Shown: one piece after another, positions 8,133-15,444 of the stretch
How the letters are laid out: each line of letters starts with the position of its first letter
How positions within the stretch are numbered: the stretch's first letter is position 1
Source of the DNA: Deltaproteobacteria bacterium CG11_big_fil_rev_8_21_14_0_20_49_13
GTDB lineage: Bacteria > UBA10199 > GCA-002796325 > 1-14-0-20-49-13
Length of the DNA stretch: 40,229 nucleotides
Direction of reading: 5' to 3'
Assembly: GCA_002796305.1 (NCBI GenBank)
Contig: PCWZ01000086.1
Span: 1 to 40,229 of the forward strand
Position numbers and translations under genes: made by a program
Notes under the pieces: model-generated
The model's input: only the letters and a program-made list of their open reading frames with translations
What the model was told of the DNA's origin: nothing
Databases searched by the model: none

Positions 8133-8173
8133 GAGCCCGTTGCGCGAGTCCTGTAAATTTCGTTTTATCTGAC
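8133..8173 (+). repeat. IS1182 left terminal inverted repeat
   Basis: Begins GAGCCCGTTGCGCGAGTCCT and continues to about 8173. It matches the reverse complement of 9742-9781 with only a few mismatches. Confidence 0.85.
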
Positions 8174-8250
8174 TTTAATTTCAATTTTCAAAATACTTCG
8201 CGGATATTTCGGCAAATAGTTTCAAATTGTGTCTCTGTAGGCTACTCCAC

Positions 8251-9549
8251 CTAACACATGACCAGAGCTGTCTGCCACTTTCCAAGAACCTTCTGCATCC
8301 CGCTGCGCCAAAGTTTCAACAGGTTGTGCGAAGCGCACATTAATCGCCACTCGCTACTGACCGATCTCATTCCGCGCACCATGAACCGTCTAAAACCTTG
8401 TCCATCTTTCATTTGTCCAAACGGCGGCTCAACAATTATCTTTCGCTTTCCGTACATCTCTTGCCCCGCCTTTGTCATCAGTTTGCGCTCCATCCGCTCT
8501 CTCTTCGTCAATCCCCTCGGCATCCTTCCTCGCGGACTCCCACAATCCTTCTGCGCCTTCTGCTGTTTCCAATCCTTCGTCGTCGCCACAAATACCTCAG
8601 GCCCGTCTTTTGCCAACTTCGATAAATTATCTTCGCTACAATATCCGGCGTCAAACAACGCGTGTTCCATCTCTCCCGCTATCCCAGCCGCTTTCAATTC
8701 CTTTTTCGCCTTGCCAGGCATCGGATGCATCTGACCCACGTCGTTCTCTTCCTGCGTTACCCCGGCTGATATTATAATCTGCCCCTCCGCTACCGCCGTC
8801 TGCGCGTTGTATCCCTGAACGTAACCCTTTCGCGTCTTCATGATTCGACTCTCAGGGTCGGTCACGTTTGCCTTCGCTTCAGCATCAGGATTCTTGTCTG
8901 GCTCCTTGGGCTTACGCCCACTCTTTTTCTGGCCGCTCTCCCGCTCTTCTTCTTCGCGCTTTGCTATCTCCGGCAATTCGTCTCCGCGTTTGCCTTCGCC
9001 ATATAAAGCATCTTCTGCTTTATCTATCGCATCCGCCTCGTCCAATATCTTCTCAACCTCGTTCCGCAAACGGTCGTGCGTCCGATTCGCCGCCAACGAT
9101 GCGTTCGCCTCTATCTTCGTCCCGTCTATTGCCACGACCCCCACTTTTACCAATCCAGCTTCCCCGCATATCCGGAGTATCTCGGTAAATAACTTGCCAA
9201 TAGCTTCCCGGTGATCTTTCCGAAATCGACTGATCGTGCTATGATCAGGTGTTAGATTCGCCGCAACTACCCGAAACGCCACGTCTCGTTCGCACAGTCG
9301 TTCGATCTTTCGCGATGATCGCTCTCCTACGCAATACGCGTACAATAATATCGCTACCATCACCGAAGGATCAAAGCCCGCTGCACCACTGCCATCTGTG
9401 CGATAACCTTTGTAATATTCGCTTAGGTCCATCTGCTTCACAGCATCTAGAACAAACCACGCAAGATCGCCCTTTGGAACCCACTCCTGAAGTGACGGCG
9501 GCAATAAATACCGTTGTTCCCGATTGTATTCAAAAAAATTGTATCCCAT
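8251..9549 (-). CDS. IS1182-family DDE transposase
   Basis: Transposase of 432 residues. The ATG at 9549 is chosen because GGAGAT sits six bases upstream; an in-frame start 11 codons earlier lacks one. Order of domains: an N-terminal DUF772-type helical domain (YRTDGSGAAGFDP...LLYAYCVGERSSRKIERLC; LTPDHSTISRFR), then the RNase-H fold. The first Asp is in VAIDGTKIEANAS and the second in ALFDAGYCSEDN. The catalytic Glu is in KIIVEPPFGQMKD, followed by the typical GFRRFMVRG. A Lys/Glu-rich linker of about 70 residues separates the first Asp from the second. The triad and length are intact, so the element may still be active. Confidence 0.92.
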   Translation of the reverse strand: MGYNFFEYNREQRYLLPPSLQEWVPKGDLAWFVLDAVKQMDLSEYYKGYRTDGSGAAGFDPSVMVAILLYAYCVGERSSRKIERLCERDVAFRVVAANLTPDHSTISRFRKDHREAIGKLFTEILRICGEAGLVKVGVVAIDGTKIEANASLAANRTHDRLRNEVEKILDEADAIDKAEDALYGEGKRGDELPEIAKREEEERESGQKKSGRKPKEPDKNPDAEAKANVTDPESRIMKTRKGYVQGYNAQTAVAEGQIIISAGVTQEENDVGQMHPMPGKAKKELKAAGIAGEMEHALFDAGYCSEDNLSKLAKDGPEVFVATTKDWKQQKAQKDCGSPRGRMPRGLTKRERMERKLMTKAGQEMYGKRKIIVEPPFGQMKDGQGFRRFMVRGMRSVSSEWRLMCASHNLLKLWRSGMQKVLGKWQTALVMC

Positions 9550-9741
9550 GGCATCTCCTTCCTTCGCAACACTGTATGCCATAAAACCACCGCTTTGTCA
9601 AATTGCCGCCGCCAGCAAAACCACGCTACACATACATTACAAACCAATTTATTTATGCCAACTTTCCTCTCACTCCCAAACTCTTACTTCAAAATGACCG
9701 GCTGGAATATCTGCTGGCAATCTTGAAAACCATGACCAATG

Positions 9742-9781
9742 TCTGATAAAATGAAATTTACGGGACTCGTGCAACGGGCTC
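9742..9781 (-). repeat. IS1182 right terminal inverted repeat
   Basis: Partner of 8133-8173; ends GCAACGGGCTC at 9781. About 190 bp of non-coding sequence separates it from the transposase start and should hold the transposase promoter. Confidence 0.85.
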
Positions 9782-9937
9782 ATATGACTTTGCTATCGCA
9801 TACTCACTCTCAACGCAAAAAATCCTGGCAATCTCCCTATGCACCCTGACCGTCATTTTCCTGATCAAATATATAGCCATCAGGCGGGTTTCATTCCTTG
9901 CACCGGGATAACGGAAATCGTTTGCATTTGGGGGCGT
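9782..9937 (-). pseudogene. RayT/DnaA-like C-terminal helix-turn-helix remnant
   Basis: Read on the minus strand, the stretch just beyond the IS1182 right end gives an open frame with GARNETRLMAIYLIRKMT, then REIARIF and EYAIAKSYE. This resembles the DnaA-like C-terminal HTH of REP-associated tyrosine transposases (R-N-E-A-R-x-x-A-I-Y-L-x-R-x-x-T, E-I-G, then A-V-S/A-K), or domain IV of DnaA-type proteins. The frame has no upstream domain, and the IS1182 cuts it at 9781, so it is a fragment. The rest of this spacer, to the tolC-like start at 9967, shows nothing else. Confidence 0.4.
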
Positions 9938-9966
9938 TGTTTGCTAGCTACTAGCGCGCTAACAAA

Positions 9967-11505
9967 ATGGCCTTTAGAATTTTAAAAATATCCTTATTTT
10001 CCGCTTTGTTGGTGGTTCTTTTGCCGCTTGCTTCTTCGGCGGCAAAAGAAGATGCCGCAGCCCCTTCTCCATCGCAAAATACCATTCATCAAACGCCGGC
10101 TACAGAGGTCTCTCAAGAGACAGCCTACGACGGTGATTCGCTGGGTGACGAATTTGATTATGATGGAGATGAACAAAGCCCGTTCTTAAAAGGTATCTTG
10201 GCCGAACCGGCGACCCTGATGGAGACGGCCCCGTTAAAGCTTACCCTTGAAGACTGTTTGAGGATCTCGCTGGAACACAACGCCAAATTGCAGGCGACAG
10301 GTTACGGTATTGATGCCGCAAAGGCGCAGTTAATGGAGGCGTCAGCTATCGGATGGCCCATACTCAACTTTGAATATCGCACGGCGCCCGTTCCGCAAAA
10401 CGCGCAGAGAGCCGTCGAAAGCTTCTTCTCAGGCGAATGGTCATGGTGGAATAGGGTGAAATTTGACATGGGCATTCCCATTTACTCTTTCGGCAAACTT
10501 TCTCTTGCGGAAGAGATGGCCAGGAGCGGGATCCAGGCCGCGCAGACATATGCCTTTCAAGAGAAGAACTCGCTTGTTTCAAAGGTCAGGCAACTCTATT
10601 ATGGTATCCTTCTTGCGGAAGAGGTGGGAAGGCTCCTTTCCGAAGCGCACAAACGTCTCAGCGATGAAATAGCAAAGCGCGAGAACAAGGACGAAGAGAG
10701 CGAAGAGGTAAGCTCGCCGATGGATAGCCTTAAAATGAAGGTCTTCCTCTACGACCTTGAAAGGCGCCTTGCCGATGCGAGACAGAAGGAAACTTTGGCC
10801 CTAGAAGGACTGCGGGTCCAGATGGGGCTTGCTTCGGGAACGGTCTTTACCGTATTCTCAAATAAGTTAAGACCCGTCGAAGCGAACCTTAAATCGTTTG
10901 CCGACTATGTTACAGTTGCTATGGCCAACAGGCCGGATGTTAAGTTGCTCAAAGCGGGGCTCGATGTAAAAAGGAACCAGTATCTTTTGGAGAAGAAGAA
11001 ATGGTTCCCGGACCTTGGCGTCGGTGCATTCTTCGAACTGGGACGTACCGTGGGCCCCATGTATAATGTCACGACAAAGGACGATTTTGACGATCCATTT
11101 AGCTTCACACGCGCCGGTTTTGGCGTTCAACTTTCAAGTAAGTGGGATTTTCACGGGAATGTGGCAAGGATAAGCAAGGCAAAGAGCGAGTATTATAAAC
11201 TTAACCTTGAACAGATGATAGCAAAAGAGGGGATCAAGCTTGACGTCAGGGACGCATTTTTGAGGGCAAAGACCTCAATGGGTAACTTGAAAGCGGCGAG
11301 GGACGCGGAAAAGGCGGCAAGGCAACTACTCTTTCTGTCGCAAAGCAACTACGATATAGGGGTTGGAGAACAAAAGGATATAGTGGATGCGCTCCAGCTT
11401 GTCCTGATGACGCGCGGCAGGTATTTTGAAGCGGTCTTCGATTATAACGCCGCGCTGGCTCAGCTGGACGAGAAGATGGGATTGCTTCCGGAGGTGGCGA
11501 AATGA
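9967..11505 (+). CDS. TolC-family outer-membrane channel protein
   Basis: Outer-membrane efflux channel subunit of 512 residues. A Sec signal peptide (about 1-25, ending SSAAK) is followed by an acidic linker to about residue 90. Two outer-membrane-efflux repeats then follow, each starting with the alpha-barrel pattern LTLEDCLRISLEHNAKLQATG / LEKKKWFPDLGVGAFFELG, with long amphipathic helices between beta strands. TolC-type trimers form the exit duct for efflux or type I secretion. No inner-membrane pump or adaptor is adjacent. Instead the stop codon overlaps the start of the MlaC-like gene (ATGA), so the two are translationally coupled and may act together in envelope lipid transport. No clear ribosome site is visible before the ATG at 9967. 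Confidence 0.85.
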   Translation: MAFRILKISLFSALLVVLLPLASSAAKEDAAAPSPSQNTIHQTPATEVSQETAYDGDSLGDEFDYDGDEQSPFLKGILAEPATLMETAPLKLTLEDCLRISLEHNAKLQATGYGIDAAKAQLMEASAIGWPILNFEYRTAPVPQNAQRAVESFFSGEWSWWNRVKFDMGIPIYSFGKLSLAEEMARSGIQAAQTYAFQEKNSLVSKVRQLYYGILLAEEVGRLLSEAHKRLSDEIAKRENKDEESEEVSSPMDSLKMKVFLYDLERRLADARQKETLALEGLRVQMGLASGTVFTVFSNKLRPVEANLKSFADYVTVAMANRPDVKLLKAGLDVKRNQYLLEKKKWFPDLGVGAFFELGRTVGPMYNVTTKDDFDDPFSFTRAGFGVQLSSKWDFHGNVARISKAKSEYYKLNLEQMIAKEGIKLDVRDAFLRAKTSMGNLKAARDAEKAARQLLFLSQSNYDIGVGEQKDIVDALQLVLMTRGRYFEAVFDYNAALAQLDEKMGLLPEVAK

Positions 11506-12263
11506 AGAGACGAGACACAAAGCGTGAGGCAAGAAGCCCATCGACAAAGCTCGGAGCAGGCAAGGAGCAAGAAGCAAGAAGGTTTTATCATGTTTCCTGC
11601 TTCCTGCATCTTGCATCGCCTTTTATCGTGCTTCTTGCCTCTTGCCTCTTGCCTCTTGTTTCTTCTTCTGTCATGGCGGCAAAGGCTTCGGTTGGAACAC
11701 CAACCCGGGCTATTCAGGACCTTGATGATAAGCTTGACGACTATAAGACAGGCGCTCTTCCCCCCGCCGATGAGGAGTTCAACAGGAGCCTTAAAAAGGA
11801 GATCCTGCACGGAACCTTTAATATTCGGGAACTTTCAAGGCTTGCCCTTGGTAAACACTGGACCCCGCTCACAGAGAAAGAGCGCAACGATTTTGTCCAA
11901 CTAATGACCGACCTTCTTGAGAACAGGGCTATACTTTCAAAGGAACAGGGAAAGAAGAAGGCAAAGAGTCAGAACGTCTATACTGTATCATACAGGGGAG
12001 ACAAGCTCCTTAACCCCGAAAAGACCAGAGCCCTGACAAGGACCTCTGTCTTTGTCAAGTCCGAGGATATCAGGGTGAGCATCGACTATAAGCTGAAAAA
12101 AGAGGCCGACGAATGGAAGATATTCGACGTCATTCTGGACGGTGCCAGCCTTCTTGATAACTATAAATATCAGTTCGACTCCATCATTAAAAAGGGTGGA
12201 TTTCAGGACCTTGTCGGCAGGATGCAGAGAAAGCTCACATCGATCAGGAACGAGAAGAAATAA
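11502..12263 (+). CDS. MlaC/Ttg2D-family periplasmic phospholipid-binding protein
   Basis: Periplasmic lipid carrier of 253 residues; the family shuttles phospholipids between membranes with an MCE-domain ABC importer. The MlaC fold runs from about residue 65 to the end, with FNIRELSRLALGKHW and TEKERNDFVQLMTDLLENRA as the recognisable block, then the beta-sheet section (YTVSYRGDKLL...) and EWKIFDVILDGASLLDNYK. Its start overlaps the tolC-like stop. The N-terminus is odd: about 60 residues before the fold, with a basic lead and a Cys-rich hydrophobic core (SCFLHLASPFIVLLASCLLP). This is encoded by 7-bp tandem repeats (11560-11661), so the signal peptide appears to have been rebuilt or extended by repeat DNA. 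No mlaA, B, D, E or F is within the window. Confidence 0.8.
   Translation: MKRRDTKREARSPSTKLGAGKEQEARRFYHVSCFLHLASPFIVLLASCLLPLVSSSVMAAKASVGTPTRAIQDLDDKLDDYKTGALPPADEEFNRSLKKEILHGTFNIRELSRLALGKHWTPLTEKERNDFVQLMTDLLENRAILSKEQGKKKAKSQNVYTVSYRGDKLLNPEKTRALTRTSVFVKSEDIRVSIDYKLKKEADEWKIFDVILDGASLLDNYKYQFDSIIKKGGFQDLVGRMQRKLTSIRNEKK
11560..11661 (+). repeat. inverted pair of heptamer arrays inside the mlaC-like signal sequence
   Basis: The 5' array is gcaagga-gcaagaa-gcaagaa (11560-11581). The centre has ttcctgc twice, then atcttgc and atcgcct (11594-11621). The 3' array is cttgcct three times plus cttgttt (11634-11661). The arms 11560-11581 and 11631-11652 are reverse complements at 19 of 22 positions and can form a stem with a 49-base loop. 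All of it is coding. Confidence 0.8.
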
Positions 12264-12269
12264 CATTCA

Positions 12270-13706
12270 ATGTCATTTAAACGTTGTATAATCCTTTTAG
12301 CCGATGGCTCAAAGCACGATGTCTTGAGCGAGCTTATCGCTCAGGGCCAGCTTCCGAACATCAATAAAGAACTTTTGGCCGAAGGGTCGATAAGGCGCGC
12401 AGTGACCGTCTTTCCGTCTACCACCGGCCCGGCTCACATTCCGTATCTGACTGGGTGCCTTCCCGCAACATGCAACGTTCCAGGCATCAGATGGTTCGAC
12501 AAAAAACTCTACCACAATTTCGGTCACGGCTCCGTTCTTTCTTTCGGTTCTCATGGAAGGTATAGAAGCTACGTTGGGGTCGAGACCTTCAGGATCAATT
12601 CAGACATGCGTAACGACATATATAATGTCTTCGAGATCCTTCCCAGGTCCTATTCCATATTCAATTCGATAAACAGAGGTGTTGGCAAGAGGAACCTGAC
12701 AAAGATAATGCGCATGTGGTATTGGTATTACGGTCATCTTACCGACAGATGGAAATTCGTTGACGGTTGCGGTTTTAAAAAGGCGATGAAGGTGGCGAAG
12801 AAGGATATTGATTTTCTCTTTGCGGTCCTTCCGGGGATAGATGAATATTCCCACATGAATCATCCGAAGCACGGATCAACGATAGAACAGTATAAATTCT
12901 TCGATAATTGTGTGGGGGAGCTCATCGGTCAGCTAAAGGCCGATAATAAATGGGACGACACGCTCTTTTTCATCGTCTCAGATCACGGCCTTTCCGCGAC
13001 CCATACACATTTCTGCGTGAACACGTTTTTGGAAGACCGCGGTATCAAGACCTTTTATTTCCCTCTTATCTACCGGAAGGATTGCGCTGCTGCCAGCATG
13101 GTCTCCGGGAACGGCATGACCCATATCTATTTTAGAAAAGAAGAAGGTTGGAGCGGACACGCAACCATAGAGGACATCAATTCGATGTATCCGGGACTGC
13201 TCAAAGAGCTGTTGGCCGAACCGGCCGTTGACGTTATCGCCATGCGCGATCGTGAGAATAACATAGTTGTCTGGACCAAGAGAGGAAGGGCCAAGGTCAA
13301 GATGGAAGGGGACCGAATAAGCTATTTCGTAAAAGAACAGGACCCGTTCGGTTATCCATTTGACGCTGCACGAACCACGCTTCATTCTTCACGAGAGATG
13401 CTTTCATCGACCATTGATTCCGACTATCCCGATGCCCCATACCAACTTGCCCATATATTCACTTCGCCCAGGTGCGGAGATCTTGTGGTCAGTGCGACGC
13501 CGGGGTACGATCTGCGTGTCAAATATGAGAATCCGGAGCACAGGTCGAGCCATGGAAGTTTGCACAAGGAACATATGATTGTGCCTGTGATCTCTAATAT
13601 TAAGCTTCCGGATGTTCCCATGAGAACGGTCGATATATTCCCGACCTATCTAAAACTTATGGGATACGAAGCTCCGGAAAATATAGACGGAATTAACTTG
13701 AATTAA
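12270..13706 (+). CDS. alkaline-phosphatase-superfamily phosphodiesterase (nucleotide pyrophosphatase type)
   Basis: Metal-dependent phosphodiesterase/phosphatase of 478 residues, six bases after the mlaC-like stop and so in the same operon. The alkaline-phosphatase-superfamily two-metal site is visible: Asp12 in ILLADGS, the Thr nucleophile in FPSTTGPAH (about 51), Asp191 and His195 in GIDEYSH, Asp238-His239 in VSDHG, and a C-terminal His in RSSHGSLHKEH near 430. This matches type I phosphodiesterase/nucleotide-pyrophosphatase enzymes, which hydrolyse nucleotide, sugar-nucleotide or phospholipid phosphodiesters. There is no signal peptide, so it appears cytoplasmic. The substrate cannot be read. 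Its placement after a lipid carrier makes a phospholipid-type substrate attractive, but that is inference. Confidence 0.8.
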   Translation: MSFKRCIILLADGSKHDVLSELIAQGQLPNINKELLAEGSIRRAVTVFPSTTGPAHIPYLTGCLPATCNVPGIRWFDKKLYHNFGHGSVLSFGSHGRYRSYVGVETFRINSDMRNDIYNVFEILPRSYSIFNSINRGVGKRNLTKIMRMWYWYYGHLTDRWKFVDGCGFKKAMKVAKKDIDFLFAVLPGIDEYSHMNHPKHGSTIEQYKFFDNCVGELIGQLKADNKWDDTLFFIVSDHGLSATHTHFCVNTFLEDRGIKTFYFPLIYRKDCAAASMVSGNGMTHIYFRKEEGWSGHATIEDINSMYPGLLKELLAEPAVDVIAMRDRENNIVVWTKRGRAKVKMEGDRISYFVKEQDPFGYPFDAARTTLHSSREMLSSTIDSDYPDAPYQLAHIFTSPRCGDLVVSATPGYDLRVKYENPEHRSSHGSLHKEHMIVPVISNIKLPDVPMRTVDIFPTYLKLMGYEAPENIDGINLN

Positions 13707-13712
13707 TTTGAT

Positions 13713-13741
13713 TTGACACATTAAGACCTCTTATGTAGGTT
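13713..13741 (+). promoter_or_regulatory. putative sigma70 promoter of ndk
   Basis: A perfect -35 TTGACA (13713-13718), a 17-base spacer and a weak -10 TAGGTT (13736-13741) lie about 30 bp before the ndk ATG. A clean AGGAGA ribosome site follows. The -10 match is poor. Confidence 0.35.
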
Positions 13742-13773
13742 ATCCGCCGGTCAAACAAAAAGGAGAGATATTT

Positions 13774-14208
13774 ATGAACACCGAGAGAACATTGGCAATA
13801 ATCAAGCCGGACGCGGTCCAAAAGGGAGTGATCGGAGCGATCGTGAACCGGATCGAAGAGAATGAATTAAAGGTAGTGGCCATAAAGATGCTTCAGCTGG
13901 ACAAGAGGCGCGCAGCAGGTTTCTATGCCGTTCACAAGGTAAAATCCTTCTTTGAGCCGCTTGTTGGTTTCATGACATCAGGCCCTGTTGTTGTGCTGGC
14001 CCTTGAGGGGAAAGAAGCCATCAAGAAATGGCGTGATGTAATGGGCCCGACGGATTCTACAAAGGCGCCTGAAGGAACCATCAGAGGCGACTACGGTACC
14101 GACATACAGAACAACGCAGTTCACGGAAGCGATGCTCCCGAGACCGCAAAGTTCGAAGTGAGCTATTTCTTTGAGCCGCAGGATGTCGTTGAATACGAAT
14201 GGATGTGA
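13774..14208 (+). CDS. ndk: nucleoside diphosphate kinase
   Basis: Transfers the gamma phosphate from ATP to nucleoside diphosphates through a phospho-histidine, keeping NTP and dNTP pools balanced in the cytoplasm. The 144 residues are full length for the family. It starts ERTLAIIKPDAV, has the FMTSGPVV nucleotide-binding region and the active-site histidine at 117 in NNAVHGSDA, and ends in YEWM. The start at 13774 has AGGAGA eight bases upstream. It follows the phosphodiesterase gene by 67 bp, and a strong terminator sits at 14241, so it is probably its own transcription unit or the last gene of the preceding one. Confidence 0.97.
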   Translation: MNTERTLAIIKPDAVQKGVIGAIVNRIEENELKVVAIKMLQLDKRRAAGFYAVHKVKSFFEPLVGFMTSGPVVVLALEGKEAIKKWRDVMGPTDSTKAPEGTIRGDYGTDIQNNAVHGSDAPETAKFEVSYFFEPQDVVEYEWM

Positions 14209-14240
14209 TCGGCGAAGGATCCAGCAAAACTCATTTTTAA

Positions 14241-14273
14241 AAAGTCCTGTTCGCAAGAACGGGGCTTTTTTTT
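14241..14273 (+). terminator. intrinsic terminator after ndk
   Basis: A ten-pair stem AGTCCTGTTC / GAACGGGGCT (two G-U pairs) with a GCAA tetraloop is followed by eight T. It lies 33 bp after the ndk stop. Confidence 0.85.
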
Positions 14274-14303
14274 GCCATTAAAAAGACGGATAGACACCTT
14301 GAT

Positions 14304-14331
14304 GTAACTGTGATATTTGATATTTCACTAT
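14304..14331 (+). repeat. short heptamer array at the AI-2E permease start
   Basis: Four 7-bp units (gtaactg, tgatatt twice, tcactat) run into the ATG at 14330. This is the region where a ribosome site would be expected. Confidence 0.4.
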
Positions 14332-15373
14332 GGAAAACAGACCGACAAAAATCGCTTTTATCATCCTCTTTTTAGTCCTTATCGTGGCATTCGCCAGGAT
14401 ACTTAAACCGTTTTTCATCCCGGCATTCTTGGGGCTCCTTATCGTCATTATCTTTAACCCTATTTACGGCCTCTTTTTAAGACTGGTCGGGGGAAAGAGG
14501 TATCTCGCCTCGTTCTTTACAACTATACTGGTCTCTTTGTGCATTATTACGCCGTTCGCTATCATAGTAGGGATAATAATGGCCAATATGAACAGCGTTA
14601 TACATTATATTTCGATCCAGCTACAAAGCGGAGAGTTCTCCGGTGTCGTTGATCAGGCTAATCTTTGGGTTGCGGCAAAGGCCTCCGAATATTCCGATTG
14701 GCTTCCGTCGGATTTCAACCTCCGCGCCGAGCTCTTGGTAGTTCTTGCGTCGCTCAGCAAGGTCTTCTATCAATATTCACCGAGAGTAGTCGCGGCAACG
14801 GCAAGCATGATAAGCGGCGTTTTTTTGATGGTTATCTTCATGTTTGCCCTTTTTGCCCAGGGGCCGAACATCTACCGCACGATTATCTCGCTCACGCCGC
14901 TCAAGGACGAACATAAAGACATACTATCCGAAGAGATAAGACGGGTGATTTCAGGGACTTTTCTTGGAATGGTGGCGACAGCTATTGCTCAGGGCATCCT
15001 GATAGGTATCGGTTTTGCGATAGCGGGGATATCGAACCCCGTTGTCTGGGGACTTGTTGCCATAGGTGTAACCATGATACCCGTGGTTGGCGGACCCTTG
15101 ATGTATGTCCCCGCCGCGATAGGTCTTATTATAACCGGGGACGTTGGGTGGGGGATCTTTATTCTAGTTTATGGGATCGGGCTGGTTTCCATGGCCGATA
15201 ATTTTATCAAGCCGCTTGTGATGCGTGGCGCCGTGCATGTGAACCCGTTACTTCTCGCACTTTGTCTTGTCGGAGGCGGTCTGTGGCTCGGGCCTGTCGG
15301 CATTATTATCGGGCCTCTTGTTGGCGTGCTTCTCCTTTCCATGATCGACATCTACCAGCGCGAATTCACATGA
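14330..15373 (+). CDS. AI-2E family (PerM/YdiK-type) membrane permease
   Basis: Polytopic inner-membrane protein of 347 residues, with about seven or eight hydrophobic segments. The family arrangement is visible: two N-terminal helices (IAFIILFLVLIVAFARIL; FIPAFLGLLIVIIFNPIYGL), a third around 60-90, a long soluble loop, then the C-terminal helix cluster with GIGFAIAGISNPVVWGLVA, PVVGGPLMYVPAAIGLI and the conserved ADNFIKPLVMRG. Relatives include exporters proposed for autoinducer-2 and Na+/H+ antiporters; the substrate is not deducible. A pair of TGATATT heptamers (14311-14324) abuts the start codon, and there is no Shine-Dalgarno. It converges on the symporter gene at 15445. Confidence 0.88.
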   Translation: MENRPTKIAFIILFLVLIVAFARILKPFFIPAFLGLLIVIIFNPIYGLFLRLVGGKRYLASFFTTILVSLCIITPFAIIVGIIMANMNSVIHYISIQLQSGEFSGVVDQANLWVAAKASEYSDWLPSDFNLRAELLVVLASLSKVFYQYSPRVVAATASMISGVFLMVIFMFALFAQGPNIYRTIISLTPLKDEHKDILSEEIRRVISGTFLGMVATAIAQGILIGIGFAIAGISNPVVWGLVAIGVTMIPVVGGPLMYVPAAIGLIITGDVGWGIFILVYGIGLVSMADNFIKPLVMRGAVHVNPLLLALCLVGGGLWLGPVGIIIGPLVGVLLLSMIDIYQREFT

Positions 15374-15389
15374 AGAAGAGGCAGAGAAG

Positions 15390-15410
15390 TCAGATATCCG
15401 ATTTCTGATC
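15390..15410. repeat. three degenerate heptamers between convergent genes
   Basis: tcagata, tccgatt and tctgatc run consecutively in the 71-bp spacer between the permease and symporter stops. It is a weak example of the heptamer class. Confidence 0.3.
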
Positions 15411-15444
15411 GATGGTGTCGCTTTTGGGTCGCTCCAAAAAACTG

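Larger units (their letters stand above)
8133..9781 (-). mobile_element. complete IS1182-type insertion sequence (~1.65 kb)
   Basis: The element is bounded by ~40-bp imperfect terminal inverted repeats: 8133-8173 begins GAGCCCGTTGC, and 9742-9781 ends GCAACGGGCTC. Between them lies one intact DDE transposase gene on the minus strand. The arms differ at only a few positions (for example CGCGAGTCCTGTAAATTTCG against CACGAGTCCCGTAAATTTCA). I could not define a convincing target-site duplication: the flanks are ...CATACAA and ATATGAC.... It inserted between the dipeptidase gene and a RayT/DnaA-like remnant. Confidence 0.85.

Noticed and set aside
8120-9790. Target-site duplication of the IS1182 element
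   Set aside because: Flanks share only CATA-like letters that do not line up symmetrically with the inverted repeats.
11534-11661. CRISPR-like array or CRISPR repeat remnants
   Set aside because: Units are 7 bp without spacers, and the arrays lie in coding DNA. No cas genes are present.
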